Source: Pisaster brevispinus (Eukaryota; Echinodermata; Asteroidea; Forcipulatida; Asteriidae). Taken from it: a stretch of 64,000 nucleotides of DNA. Below the pieces are notes generated by a model. The model saw only the letters and a program-made list of their open reading frames with translations, was not told the origin of the DNA and did no database searches. Shown here in pieces: positions 1-11,827 of the stretch; within the stretch, counting starts at the first letter, position 1; each line of letters opens with the position of its first letter. The stretch spans positions 6,574,758-6,638,757 of the forward strand of contig JAMKCF010000001.1 in the NCBI GenBank assembly GCA_023634235.1, in the 5' to 3' direction. The position numbers were made by a program, and so were the translations under genes.

Positions 1-1260
1 CTTGAATCCATTTCTGGATAATGTGGGAGTTCTTAGAGTTGGAGGACGCCTAAAAATGCAGAGGTTCCAGAGGACATCAAGTATCCAGACATCCTACCAA
101 AGAGTAGCAATCTCACAAGATTGCTCGTTTCGCACTTCCATAACAAGGTTCAACACCAAGGACGACGAATGACCTTTAATGAAGTAAGAGCTAGTGGGTA
201 CTGGATAATTGGAGGAGTAAAGGTAGTAGCCACTCATATCCACAAGTGTGCTGCATGTCGCCGCCTGCGTCGTCCAATTGAAGAGCAGAAGATGGCCAAC
301 CTCCCCAAGGATAGAATAGAACCTTCACCACCCTTTATGTTCTATGGTATTGACTGCTTCGGGGCCGTTTACTTCCTAAAGAAGGCAGGAAGGAGTTGAA
401 GAAGTATGGACCGCTGATCACATGTATGTGCTCGCGTGCCGTACACATTGAGATGTTGGATGATATGACTACGGATTGCTTCATCAATGCTCTTCGTTGC
501 TTCATTGCCATGAGAGGTCCCGTACAACAGTTACGTTCTGACCAGGGATCCAATTTTGTGGGAGCAAAAAATGTATTCCAGGAAGCTACGAAGGAAATGG
601 ATGCAGAGAGAGTTCAAATCTTCCTAGCGAAGCGTCAGTGTGAGTTTATAATGAATGCCCCACACGCAAGTCATGCTGGAGGTGTGTGGGAGCGCCAAAT
701 TAAAACAGTGAGGAGTGTTTTGTCATCCATTATTCAGCAGTCACCATGTAGACTTGACACAGCAACGTTGCGCACCTTCCTATATGAAGCTATGGCCATA
801 CAGTCGTCCACTTACAACAACCAATCTTCATGATCCTTTGAGCCCTGCGCCACTCACACCAAATCATCTTCTCACCAACAAGTGCCTTACCGCCTCCTGG
901 AAAAAGTTTGTAAGGGAAGATCTGTATATCAGAAAACGTTGGAGACGGGCTCAGTATCTGGCTGAACAGTTTTGGGGAAGATGGAGAAAAGAATACCTTG
1001 CTTCTTTGTCTTCAAGATCAAAATGGAACACTACACGAAGAAATATCAAGGTGGGAGATGTGGTCCTGGTAAAGGATGAAAATGCTTGGAGTGGCCAATC
1101 ACTATTGTGACTAACCATGGAAGACAAAGACCACCTGGTCAGAAGATGCAAAGTCCAAATTGGCTCTAAAGACCTCGACAAGCAGGGTAGCCGAGTCAAC
1201 AAGATGTCAGTCCTGGAGCGCCCCATCCAGAAACTTGTCTTAGTGTTAGAATCAGAGTAG
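1..1260 (+). pseudogene. BEL/Pao retrotransposon pol, 3' part (integrase and DUF5641-like tail)
   Basis: The 3' end of a BEL/Pao polyprotein; the rest lies upstream of the window. Bases 1-399 read through a 'GVLRVGGRL' segment into an H2C2-type zinc-binding module (HFHNKVQHQG, then HIHKCAAC). Bases 396-833 hold the integrase core, with the catalytic-type segment LRSDQGSNF and a downstream GGVWERQIK glutamate. Bases 835-1260 hold the post-integrase tail (YLAEQFWGRWRKEYL, GDVVLVKD), ending in ERPIQKLVLV and a TAG at 1258-1260. The reading frame changes near 396, 820 and 1090, so it is broken in at least three places and cannot give one protein. The order zinc-binding, integrase, DUF5641 is the family's usual order. 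The family call is firm; activity is excluded by the breaks. Confidence 0.88.
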
Positions 1261-1503
1261 AGGATGTTCAGACTTTCCTTTGCCTGAGAGCCCAAGTGAC
1301 TTTCCCAGATTACTGTCAGAGTGTTTTACTGCATGTTTAGTATTTTGCTTTATTATTTTACTAAACTATTAACGTTGTTGAAACAGTATATGCCTAGTGA
1401 CTTTAAGTAGAATGTAGTTGTCTAAAATACTCATGATTTATCTTATATCCATTTGTTAAGCCTATTGACTTATAACCTGCAATCATTCATAATTTGGTGG
1501 GAG

Positions 1504-1973
1504 TGTAGCAAACGCCCCTCAGTTTATAGATATTCTTCCTCTTAGAGAACTGAAAGAGTTATTGTTTTTTCCAGTTTGTCATACCTTCTATGTGATGTTG
1601 ATTGGAGAGGTTTTGATGGCCCTTTTATAATACACTTCCCGCCATGTATGTATCCACCTTTGTTTACATTCTTTATGGAGGCTGCCATCTTTGTTTTGGT
1701 CACATGATCAGGTTTTACTAAAACTGTTTTATATTAATTGTATGGATTCTTGTATTTGTTCAAAGCACCTTTTTCTAACTACAATTAAGTTTGTGTCTTT
1801 TTATATGACTACTTTACATAATTTAGCATAACATGAAAATGCCTAATTTCCCATAATGCTTTGCTGCTGATAAAATGCACTGCTCTTCTCACATGTAAAA
1901 GCTCCAGTACTGATGATGGCGTTTTAGATCAATAATTTCTGTGAACTTCATAAAACTAAGCTCACCCACTACA
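1504..1973 (+). repeat. Probable 3' LTR of the BEL/Pao element
   Basis: About 240 bases after the pol stop, a purine-rich stretch (TTTGGTGGGAG) runs into TGTAGCAAACG at 1504, and a matching ACA end occurs at 1971-1973 after CTCACCCACT. A TGT...ACA block of 470 bp behind a polypurine tract and downstream of pol is what a 3' LTR looks like. The 5' LTR is outside the window, so the boundaries rest on end motifs and position only. Confidence 0.55.
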
Positions 1974-3690
1974 GGCCCACGAGGTAATGATTGTCTTATT
2001 TTACAAATGTTTACTAATTATGTTCTCAAAATCCTATGATTAAGATGGAAAATCAGTGGTTTATTAGATCAAAGTTTGTGTCATTATAAATGAACAGTAC
2101 CTTGCATTTCACCTAATCTTTGATTTAGGGTTCTTGCTTATAAATTATCTTAGGCTATTCCTTAATTGTTGAGATCTATCCTCATTATTAGTGTTGCTAT
2201 TTTCCTGTTTGCTAGATCTCACGATGTCCATGTATGATCAATATAAAGAGTTTATGGATGGTCTTGGTACAACATTACAACAATACAGACCCAGACTCAT
2301 GACATAAGTAAGAACGTGTTCGCCACTCAATTTAATACGTGTGATGATAGTCGGGTGCAGCTAAACTTAGCGACTTTAAAACTTGAATAAAAGAAACTCT
2401 TCGGTAAATCACATTTTGTTGGTACCTTTCAAGTAAGTGAATGTGTGACCGTGTGCTCATGTGATAATATTGGGGAAACATATTCGAGATTAACGTTACA
2501 TTAAACAAAAATTGTGGGTTTGAGGCAAAAAGTTATGGACGAGCATGTACAATTTACGAGACATTTTGGCCGAAAGTAATAATATGTTACCTGTATAAGG
2601 TATTATTACAACACTCTCAAAAAACACCAACAAACAAACAAACAAATAAATAAAAACAAATTAAAAAAGGGTTCTCTTGCATCGCGTCGTCTGCAACAAT
2701 GCTACTTCACTTGTTGTATTCCCAGACTGTATTTCACACATGGAAACGTAGTATAAATCTGGGTATCTGACGATTCGTGTTAAGGTGCGCCCTCAATCAT
2801 TCGTGCAAGCCCAGCCTATTACGTCATCATGGCCGTAATAACCATGTGCTGCATGCGTGTGTGTGTGGAATTGTGTGTGTGGCTTGGTGTGGATAGTTGT
2901 CGTGACTGCATGCTTGCTAAAACTTAGAAGTCATGGAAGTAGAACTCGCTCGGTCCGAAGTTCTTGCATGAATTCAAAAACTTTGAAAGAACGCTAAATT
3001 AAGTTATCATCGTCGGTAAGCGTCGTCGGGCAAGGCACCACCACTGGTCAGAATGTCGAGTTCAAGCTGATCATCAAGAACCCCTGTAGTAGGAATGGCT
3101 TCATCAACATCACAATCATCAGATGAGGTAAAGTAAAGTCATTTTGAATTGGTGATGAATTGACAATTGTAATTTTATATCATGTAGGGCCTATGGCGGC
3201 TCAGCACACGACGTAACAACGTAACAGTTAATGTGAAACAGAATAAAGTTAGCAGGAATGCTGGTCATCTCACCCCCTAGTAAGCCCGCCCCAAGAATGT
3301 AGCCCCCAACAAAAGTTCCCCCTCCATGGTTCCCCATCCAAACAAGCTCGCCCTTGGATGTAACAATTCCTCCCCCCCCCCCCCCACACACACACACACA
3401 CACACACATGCCCCTAGCAAGCTTTTTGTAATGAACAATCTGGAAAGCTCATGACATTTATCCTGGAAACTTGAAAGTTAAAGTTTTCAGAAAGAATTAG
3501 GGTTTTCGGCAGGCTTCCAAGGGGAGACTGTGTAAGGGATGATATTTTTAATACCCAAGGTGAGCTTGTTTGAGCAAAATTATTTGGGTGACTTTGTTGG
3601 GGGCGAGCTTGCTAGAGGCAAGATGACTGGCTTCCATTAAACTGTTTCAGATATAATGTTTGGCATGGTGTCTTTTTGTTGGGTTGAACA
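1974..3690. other. No gene seen; AT-rich flank with simple repeats
   Basis: There is no supported gene here. A CAAA/TAAA-rich run lies near 2627-2665, short GT runs near 2855-2885, and a G-rich/C-rich imperfect repeat zone at 3250-3630 in which variants of GGGCGAGCTTG recur on both strands. A short open stretch at 3017-3125 is discussed among the rejected items. Confidence 0.5.
3372..3408. repeat. Poly-C plus (CA)n microsatellite
   Basis: A run of about 14 C is followed directly by about 12 CA units. The minus-strand open frame across it (MCVCVC..GGGGGG) is an artefact of the repeat. Confidence 0.95.
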
Positions 3691-4042
3691 ATGGATCAGC
3701 CACTTTTTACAGAGATTGAGAGTGACGACAGTGACATTCCCCTTTCTGTCTTAGCAACATGACGTGCAAAGTTGCCTTATTTCACTGAGATTGAAAGCGA
3801 TGTGAACAGCCTTGACAAACAAGGGGTCTCAAGAAGGACTGACGCGAGACGTAGGAGGGTTGAATCTAACTGCAATACACAGTTGCCTTATTTCACTGAG
3901 ATTGAAAGCGACATAAACAGCCCTGTCAAGCCAGCGCTCTCAAGATGGACTGATGCAAGATGTAGGAACATTGAATCTAAAACTAATCCAAACAAAAGTG
4001 AGACATGGCTAACAGAGATAGAGAGTAATGAGCTACATGAAG
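3691..4042 (+). pseudogene. Exon 1 of the DUF7869-type gene: FTEIES repeat region
   Basis: Starts at ATG 3691 (MDQPLFTEIESDDSD). Three tandem units of about 111-120 bp each begin with (Y/F)FTEIESD, and a fourth short WLTEIESNE follows. Later units share a TDAR(R/C)R...ESN tail. A TGA at 3760-3762 interrupts unit 1, so translation could alternatively begin at 3772. The exon ends GAAG|GTATGT at 4042 with one base of a codon left, which pairs with exon 2 to give Asp. Confidence 0.6.
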
Positions 4043-4392
4043 GTATGTAACTTTTAACCCCCTATTATATAAACCTACCCTAAAACAATACCTTAATGTT
4101 CTACAAAAGGTTCTTTAAATTAAAACAATTATCCTACTGGCCGAGAGCCTCAGCTTAATGTCCCATTATAAAGTAATACTCGATCTTGGCTGTGATGTGG
4201 TACATCAATGTATGGACTGTAATTTTGTGAAAAGGGGTACACATCTGCACACATAGTGTGAGGTGAGAATGTTTTTGTGTCCCTTGTGTGCGGAGTGTTG
4301 GCTTTGTATTACAAACACCTATTGACAAAGGAACATAGAAGGGTCATTTCTTTGTTACATTTGCCGTGACTAATTTTTATCATCAATAATAC

Positions 4393-4749
4393 TGTAACGT
4401 GCCCGCGGCGCAGTCTAAGGTCTTTAATTATCTTAGGAATAATTCTGATAAACAACAATAACAAACAAACGACAGACAACGAGGAAGTAAATAGCCACAG
4501 AAACGGTTCTTGGTTTCTCTGATTTCTTTTCTGACTAGAGCTTATTTTATTCAATCCAATCACTTCTCTTTACTTACATAATTCTTCTCAATTTCTGTGA
4601 GGCATACACGAGTCTTATCTCTTCAGCGTCAAGGCACAGACTGAGAGCACGCTGCATTTCCGCGCCACATGCTTGGCACATGTCCCAGATCACGCAGGGG
4701 TCGCACAGCGAACACGGGACTGGCTCGTGATCAGCCCCTGCTCGCTACA
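4393..4749 (-). repeat. 3' LTR of the gypsy element
   Basis: 357 bp, TGTAACG...GCTACA as read on the plus strand. Nearly identical to 12354-12710. The differences I see lie in the last two thirds. Confidence 0.95.
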
Positions 4750-4765
4750 CTGCCCCCTCCTTTAA
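4750..4765 (-). other. Polypurine tract of the gypsy element
   Basis: On the minus strand AAAGGAGGGGGCAG abuts the 3' LTR. This is the expected plus-strand DNA primer site and confirms the element's orientation. Confidence 0.8.
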
Positions 4766-5064
4766 GGAAAATGTGTCCTCACATTTCAAAATTCACAACA
4801 ACACAAAACCGCTTGCCTCGTGTACACCTTTACATTACAATAACCATCGTTTAAGAAAATCTTTAAGAAAAATTACTTTTTGAAACAACACAAATGGCAA
4901 AACTCTAGAAACTGGCAAGGAATGTTTTTAAATCAACTTCTGACCTCAATCTATGAATTTTTTTTGGTTCTCAACAATATACTTTTTGGTTAAAATAAAT
5001 AACATAAACTTTGTAAACAACTTTAACATAAACTAGAAGCCTATGCGAACAACCAGGCTAACGT

Positions 5065-5637
5065 CTACGCGGTAGTCAGAAAGCGCTCCTTGACCAGTCT
5101 CAATGCGACCTTGCCGTCACCATCCAGGATCTCCTTGACGGTGCGTTCCACCACTCGTTGGTTCTTTGTCGAGTCGGTTTGTACGCTTGCATCCTTCATC
5201 TCCTTGGTTGGCCTATCCGGTAAGCGGACGAGGGACAAGCCTTGGGGTATAGGAGACCTTGCAACTTCACGTCTAACTGGGGGTGGAGAGTGGAAATCGT
5301 TTACGATCCGTCGCTCTACACTCCCAGGCTCCAGGCTGACAGCATCATCCATCAGGTTCCTACCTGGAGTTGGGGGAACCTCGGGCTCATGACGGGTTTC
5401 TTCTGGCTGAGTCATCTTTAAATTTTCTCCATGAGCAAACTGCCAGTGACGGTCGAGGTCGTGTTTTCTCACAAAGTTCTGTGTGCAGTACGGGCAGTTC
5501 ATCTTGTCTTTGGTGCGGCGATGCTGTTCATCCACGTGACGTCTCAGGTTGGCCTGTGTTGAGAACTCTTTCTTGCACTCACTACACTGCTTATGATGTC
5601 TCCATTCTCTTGGTGACCGGCTCCTACTGCGTCCCAT
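5065..5637 (-). CDS. C2H2 zinc-finger accessory protein of the gypsy element
   Basis: An unbroken 190-residue frame between integrase and the 3' LTR, where some related elements carry env. It starts at ATG 5637 with an SR-like basic stretch (MGRSRSRSPREWRHHK). Two C2H2 fingers follow: C-x2-C-x12-H-x4-H (CSECKKEF...HVDEQH) at about residues 18-38, and C-x2-C-x12-H-x4-H (CPYCTQNF...HWQFAH) at about 48-68. The rest is acidic, proline-rich and without a recognised domain; the tail is charged (VKEILDGDGKVALRLVKERF). There is no signal peptide or membrane segment, so it is not an envelope protein. A role in nucleic-acid binding or target choice is inference. It is the only intact frame of the element's 3' half. 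Confidence 0.75.
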   Translation of the reverse strand: MGRSRSRSPREWRHHKQCSECKKEFSTQANLRRHVDEQHRRTKDKMNCPYCTQNFVRKHDLDRHWQFAHGENLKMTQPEETRHEPEVPPTPGRNLMDDAVSLEPGSVERRIVNDFHSPPPVRREVARSPIPQGLSLVRLPDRPTKEMKDASVQTDSTKNQRVVERTVKEILDGDGKVALRLVKERFLTTA

Positions 5638-5682
5638 CTTTGGCCTGCATTAAAGAAAATAGAAAGTAGAGGGGAAGTCTGA

Positions 5683-6528
5683 TTAAGTATACGTACACCA
5701 ATCGCCATATCTACATGGGGTTTTGCGCTGCCGCCTAGGCCTACTACTCGTAGTTTTGGGCTCGTCACCACCAGCGGCAGCTTTGGGTGATGCCTTTTGG
5801 TCTCCCATCTCTCTTTCCTCAGTTTGGGGCTCAGCCTGGTCAGTAGCTTCCTCTATATCTGGTTTATCTTCCTCAACCGATTCCTCAGCGACATCATCAA
5901 TGACTTCATCGCTTATTGTTTCGTCCAGGCCATTGTTGACGCCCCCGTTCAGCTCTGATCGGTTCTCGAGGGTCACTGGCACTAACCCGTCACTAAAAAC
6001 TTGGACGCCCATATTGAGCCAAGAGCGATCCACCTCTCCCTGAAATGGCTTTAATAAGTTGGTATGAACCACTTTCGGTTTGTGTCTTGGACTCTTTTGC
6101 ACCCTTACTACCACGTCACTGAGAGCCTTTGTAATGAGGAAGGGGCCATCAAACTTCGGCAGTAGTTTGGGTGACACACCCACTTTCTTTGCGTTGACTC
6201 TCATCATGACGGCTGCTCCCACCTTGTAGCTGTCATTAGTTACTTTGTGGTCGTACTGCCTCCGCTGATAGTGGGCAGATCTCTTTAACTGCCTTCTCGC
6301 TTTGTCATGAGCTACTTCTAGCCTTCTCTCCAGGTCAATCACATAGTCTAGTGTCTCTACCGATTCACCACACAAGGAAGAACCACAGATGACATCAATT
6401 GGGAGTTCCACCTCCCTTTCTAACATCATCAAGTTTGGCGTCAGTCCTGTGCTCTCCTGCGCTGATGCTCGATATGCCATCATTATAGCAGGTACATGAC
6501 GATCCCAACCCCTCTGGTCCTCAGACAC
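5683..6528 (-). pseudogene. Gypsy integrase carboxy-terminal part, frameshifted from the core
   Basis: Open for 281 residues. It continues the integrase (WDRHVPAIMMAYRASAQESTG), has an LERRLEVAHDKARRQLKRS helix, then the GPY/F-like fold (YKVGAAVMMRV, PKLLPKFDGPFLI, VVHTNLLKPF) and a long acidic tail. It lies in a different frame from 6521-7147, so a frameshift occurs near 6525. Confidence 0.8.
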
Positions 6529-7147
6529 ATATCACTTTGAGGGTTCTGTTAAACTTTTCGACTTGTCCGTCGCTCTGTGGGTGATATGGGGTTGTCCTTG
6601 TTTTGTCAATTCCGAGGAGTTGACAGGTTTTCTTAAACAACGCACTCTCGAACTGTCTCCCCTGATCGCTATGAAGGAGTATTGGTGTACCAAACCGGCT
6701 GATAAACTCATTAACAAGAACATCTGCGATGACGTCCGCGGTTATTGAAGCAACTGGGTAGGCCTCAGTCCACTTAGTAAAGTAGTCGCTTATAACTACA
6801 ATGTAGCGGTTCCCAGCATCTGTCTCTGGAAAGGGCCCCGTTATGTCGATTGCTATCCTCTCCATGGGAACGCCGGAGATTTGCTGCTGCAGTGGCGCTC
6901 TTTTAGTCTTTGTGGGCATCTTCTGTTTTGCACACTCAAGGCACTCACGAGCCCAATTCCGAACAGCATCCCTCATCTTCGGCCAGTAGAAGCGTCGCTT
7001 TGCTTTCTCGTACAGCTTAGTTACTCCAAGGTGTCCTCCAGTTGGAGAATTGTGTAGCTGGCTGAGGACTTCCCTCTGCAATTCAGGAGGCACTACTAAC
7101 AAATAGCGAACCTCGTTACCGGCATCATCCTCCCATCGTCGATGCAA
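6521..7147 (-). pseudogene. Gypsy integrase zinc-binding module and catalytic core
   Basis: Minus-strand frame with the HHCC module (LHNSPTGGHLG...ECLECAKQK) and the DDE core: IDITGPFP, then LHSDQGRQFES, then TTPYHPQSDGQVEKFNR with the catalytic glutamate. All three catalytic residues are present. The frame ends in ICV just after the core because of the shift near 6525. Upstream it is separated from the RNase H frame by a break near 7150-7170. Confidence 0.88.
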
Positions 7148-7168
7148 TACACTCTCCTTGAGATGTAG

Positions 7169-8707
7169 CTATATCCATGCGCCCCAATATGTCTTGAGTG
7201 TTCCCCCTTCGATTGAGACTTCTTTCCAAGCTGGAGGAGCATTCATTGTTTCTAGCCATTGAATAATCTTACCTAGAACGGGGTCTCTCCTTTGACAGTT
7301 CCGCAATTCTGTCGTTGTCTTTCCTTCCAGCCAGTTGGCCGGCACTGCACTTGCTGCTTGACAACTTGCAGACGGGATTTCGGGAAGTTCCACAGATTGT
7401 TCTTGGTCCCCTTCGACTCTCTCAGTCGGGTCTACATCCTGAACGGGCGCCTCGTAGTCAGTTTTCCCCTCAGTCTCACATGGATGCTGGCACTGACTAC
7501 AAGGTATCCTGGACATTGCATCATCATTGGTATGATTACGTCCCGGCCGGTGTTCTATGCTGAAGTCGTATTCCGCTAACAGCTGTAGCCATCTGGCTAT
7601 TTGCCCAACTGGGTCTTTAAATCCGAACAACCACCGGAGAGCACCATGGTCCGTCCGTAGCCGAAAGCGCTGACCATACAGGTATGGGCGGAAATACCTG
7701 ATGAAGTGGACAACAGCGAGCATTTCCTTCCTCGTTACACAGTAATTCTTCTCCGCCTTTGAAAGAGCTCTACTGGCATAGGCAATCACCCGCTCGCTGC
7801 CATCTTGCTGTTGGGAGAGCACTGCGCCTATCCCGAAGTCGCTAGCATCCGTGTCCAAGGTAAACATATTTGTTGCAGAGGGGTAGGCCAAAACGGGAGA
7901 TGAGATAAGTCCCGACTTCAGATCATCAAATGCTTGCTGGCACTCCGACGTCCAGTGGAACACTCTTCCAGCTTCGGTAAGCCGATGCAGAGGTCTTGCC
8001 AGCTCTGCAAATCCTGGGACAAAACGCCTGTAGTAGGACGCTAGTCCCAAAAAGCTGCGAACCTCTCGGACGGATGACAGAACTGGCCAGTCCTTCACAC
8101 GCTGAATCTTCTCTGGGTCCGTTTTTACACCCTCTGCCGAAACAATGTGACCAAGATAGGCCACTTCCTCTTGGAAGAGATGACACTTCTTCCCTTGTAG
8201 TTTGAGTCCAGCCCCTGCCATTCTTTTCAAGATTAGTTCCAGGCGCTGTATGTGCTCCACAAATGTAGTACTGTATACAATTATGTCGTCTAGATACACT
8301 AGACACACTTGCCATTGCAACCCTTGCAGAACACGGTCCATAAGGCGTACAAAAGTTGAGGGCGCATTGCATAGCCCAAATGGCATGACTTCAAATTGAT
8401 ATAACCCGCTGGGTGCAGCAAATGCTGTCTTTTCCTTGTGCTGTTTGTCCATTGGGACCTGCCAATACCCTTAAGCGAGGTCTAGCGTTGAAAAGAAACG
8501 AGATCCGGAAAGCGTATCAATCGTCTCATCTATACGAGGAATGGGGTACGCATCCTTTCTTGTGACTGCGTTTAAACGTCGGTAATCAACGCAAAATCAA
8601 ACCTTCCCATTCTTCTTCATCACCAGGACAATCGGCGAAGCCCATGGCCCAGTAGCTGGCTTGATAATGCCTTTCTTTAACATGGACTCGATCTCAGCCT
8701 CTGCAAT
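7169..8707 (-). pseudogene. Gypsy reverse transcriptase and RNase H
   Basis: 7169-8452 is open for 427 residues: FGLCNAPSTFVRLMD, the active site VYLDDIIVYS, the thumb (LGLASYYRRFVPGF), then RNase H (FTLDTDASDFGIGAVLSQ, TRKEMLAVV, RTDHGALRWL). The first fingers region, 8453-8707, still reads as reverse transcriptase but holds a TGA inside the FCVDYRRLN region and a TAA just before GYWQV. A further TAG (8708-8710) separates it from the frame upstream. The enzyme is therefore broken in its amino half, while the catalytic YLDD segment is intact. Confidence 0.9.
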
Positions 8708-9778
8708 CTATCTTTGATGAATTGGCAGACGCCGAGGCCTCTGTTTTATGGGGGCCGAGTCACCTGTCTCTATCCTGTGTTGAGCCAATTCTGTTTGTCC
8801 TAGGTCATTGTCATGTGTGGCGAATTGCTGCCGGTATTTGAATAGGAGATCTTTCACCTGATGGCACTCTTCCTTGGGCAGGTTTTTCACAGATCTCTGA
8901 TACAAGGCTTTTAGGTGGTTGGGAATAATGAAGTCATCTGAGTCAGTAACGGAAGAAGGTACCTCTTGCGTAGCTAGTCTAACCTGTTCAGGCTTGATGG
9001 TAGAGTCCTCCCACACTTTCAGTTCGGGGCCTATTGCATCTATGGTGCTAAATGTGGCTGCTGTTGTCCCTTTGTAGAGTATTACTGGATCATTCCTTGG
9101 ATTCATAAAGCGTAGGGGGAGTTCATCAGAACTGGTGCTAACTACTGATGGCGCAACCATGACGTGGCTCCTTTTAACCAACGTTTCAGCAGGCTCAACC
9201 AACCCACAGGAAACCGTCATACCACCATGCTCAAGACTTCCTGCAACAACCATCTCGGTCCAGGGAGGAATGACGACTGTTTCTGAAACAGTCACCCGGC
9301 AGCTCTGCTGTCCATTCACTGTCTGTCTCTCTTAGAGGCAGCACAATCCCTCCCCATTCCATGCATCTGTTTGTGACGTCTATCACACAATTCTCGCTGC
9401 GCATAAAGTCTAATCCCAGGAGCACCTCGCTTCCAATTGAAGCCACAACAAACCGGTGCAGCACACTTTGTCCTGCCAGGTGTAGCTCAGCTTCCACTAC
9501 TCCGGTCTCTGGTAATGCCTTGTTGTCAGCTAGTAGCACTTTAATGTCCGTGCTCACCACTGTAGCCTGGTCCTCTTCTGACCATTGTCGGACAACCTTG
9601 TCCGAAAGCAGAGATATTGTTGCACCAGTGTCCAACAATGTGTCCACACATACTCCATTTATGCATGCATCCAAGTGCAATCCTTCACCACTTACAGCAG
9701 CGACATTCTCAACTTGTAGATCAATAACGTTGGGCCCCTCTTTTTCCGCTGTCCCTTGACCCTCAGGTACAGCATCAA
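8708..9778 (-). pseudogene. Gypsy protease and linker to reverse transcriptase
   Basis: 9231-9778 is open and holds the aspartic protease: DTLLDTGATISLLS carries the active-site DTGA, and VLLGLDFM is the conserved second segment. The frame shifts near 9300 into 8708-9319, a linker ending in RRLPIHQR at a TAG. The protease frame lies -1 relative to gag. Confidence 0.85.
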
Positions 9779-9790
9779 TTAGTTTTCCTG
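9779..9790 (-). promoter_or_regulatory. Possible -1 frameshift site at the gag stop
   Basis: Gag ends CAG GAA AAC TAA (stop at 9779-9781). The protease frame is open in -1 through the same place, reading GGA AAA CTA ATT GAT. The A-rich GGAAAAC directly before the stop is where a -1 shift would have to occur. It is not a perfect slippery heptamer, since the first codon re-pairs poorly, so this is tentative. Confidence 0.35.
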
Positions 9791-11793
9791 GTTCTGCTGC
9801 TGACTCTTTGCAACTGACACCTTTGCATCTCTCCCTGCAGAACTGATTTGTTCTTTAGAATCCAGTTGAGGACAGTTGGCCTTCATGTGTCCAAAGTTAT
9901 GGCATTTATGACACTTTATGTTCTTCATGGAAAATGTTTGCTGATTCTTCCATGTGGGTTTCCTTGACTCGTCTATTCGGTTTCCCAGCTTTTTCAGCTG
10001 TTCCATGACATCCGCTAGTTGTCGTTGAATATCGGGATTCCCTTGGGAGGGGATTTCCATGGAAGGTTTCTCTACTTGAACCGCCTCTACAGTGGCACTC
10101 CGGATCTTTTTGAGATCTGAGGAACGGCGCTCTTTCTCCGCTTTGTACAGCGCTTCCAGCTCTACTGCAGCTGCCACTGCTTCGTCCAATGTACTTGTCC
10201 TCATTTGAATAATTCTTGTCCTTATTTCTCCATCGTAAAGGGTATCCAAGAAATGGTCACGGCCCATTCGGTCACGACTCTCCTCTGGCAGGTCAGGATA
10301 GACTTGGTCTACCAGTCTTCTAATCTCCTCCGCCAACTCCATAAGGCTCTCTGATGGCTTCTGGCGACGATTTCTCAATTGAGCCCTGTGCAATTCCTTC
10401 CTCCCTGAAGGATCAAAGCGACATTCTAAGGCCTTGATTAGTTGCGTGTAGTCCTTTCCTTCTGCTTGCAGGCTACCCAGGGTTAGTTGTGCTGAACCCG
10501 TCAAAAGTACAGCTAGGTACTGACATTTGTCTTTGTCATCCCAACCATTGATAGTGGCACACATCTCGAAGTGCTTCAGGTAGGGTTTCCACAGTCCCTT
10601 CCCGTCGTAGCGGTCGGGCTTGATGATAGGTCTCTTTGTACTCCCATTTGACAATTTCAGCTGAAGCTCTTTGGTTTTCTCTTCTTTATCGGTCGTCCTC
10701 ACCATTGATTTGCTGGGGCTGCTCGGTTTTTCCACTTCCGGCTGCTTCTGGGCCCCATCCATGGGAACCTCTGTTATTGAATTAGATAACCCGGTTGTGT
10801 TGCCTTCGTCAATCCCTTGTCCCAATGGTTGGTCATTTTCTATCTTACCATGTAGTGGATTGGTTGGTTCCTTGGTGCTCTTAATCTGGAGTGGTTTATT
10901 ATCTCTACACTCCTGTTGGCCATTGTTGACCATATTATGTAGACCATGACGAAGCGGTTTTTGGATCGGAGAACTTGACCCTATCCCAATTGTGTATGGA
11001 AGGCGCTGGTCAAACAAGCGTGGTGGTTCAGGGAAGGATACGCTGGCTTGTTGGCTATTTGGGTTATGATTTTCCTACGTCATGTCTGACAAACAGCCAG
11101 CTGGATCAGCCTGCCCAGTCCCTGTCCAACCTCTGTCATACGCATGTGTCATCTGACCGAAAAGTCTGGGTTCATCTGTCATTGGAAATACTGCTTTATT
11201 CTTAACATCTGGTGGTCCATATCCAGCCCCATGAGTTCTCTGTGTGGAGCTACACTCTTCTGGCCTTCGATCCACACAGGGAGGGTCCTTGAACTACCCC
11301 CAATGCCTCGTTCTGGCCATAACCCCTGGCGTATTCTTTGTGTGTCCCTTGTCTGGGGTTGACTCCCTGAGAACCCCACTCCAGAGTCATGCCACACATT
11401 TGGTTCGTCTTTTCTTAGGGGATTTCTTTCCATGTGCCTACTTGATGGACCTTCATTTCCCCCTAGTCCGTTAGTCGGTTCCACAGATATGTTTACACTT
11501 TGAACTGGATTGTGGTTGGCAGTGGTAGACGCTGCTTCCCTCTTGCCGGTATTTGCATTTACAGAAAACCCATTTTCACCTACGTTGGGCTCATGGTGTT
11601 TTTGTCTGTGAGACGTGTCTACGAACTGACTTAAACTTTGTGACAACACTTCAATATCCTGGGAAATCCTGTCATACTCTTTCTCAAGGGCATGATACAA
11701 TTCGACTTTACCCAAAGTGGAGTATCTTGCAGCCACCCCGAATGTACTTGCCCTATCCATAGTAGAATCGTGCTCAATCAAAAGATTTGGCAA
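9779..11793 (-). pseudogene. Gypsy gag, broken
   Basis: 9779-11017 (open back to 11074) encodes the capsid region (KPYLKHFEMCATINGW, YLAVLLTGSAQLTL, RAQLRNRRQKPSESL), a helical stretch, and the CCHC knuckle CHKCHNFGHMKANC before a basic Gln-rich end. An in-frame TAG at 11075-11077 interrupts it. The amino part continues as 11075-11275 and then, after a frameshift near 11200, as 11179-11793 (MPNLLIEHDST..., a helical N-terminal region). The order and the knuckle make the gag call secure; this copy cannot make a full protein. Confidence 0.85.
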
Positions 11794-11827
11794 TAAAACC
11801 TCTGGTTTCTCTGACAGGATAAATCCG

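Noticed and set aside
3017..3125. Possible exon: GQNVEFKLIIKNPCSRNG (plus strand) or an acidic minus-strand reading
   Set aside because: The plus frame loosely recalls a transglutaminase carboxy-terminal strand, but it has no good acceptor and a TGA before the only donor. There is too little to call.
5065..5637. Envelope gene of the gypsy element
   Set aside because: The frame in the env position has C2H2 fingers and no signal peptide or membrane segment.
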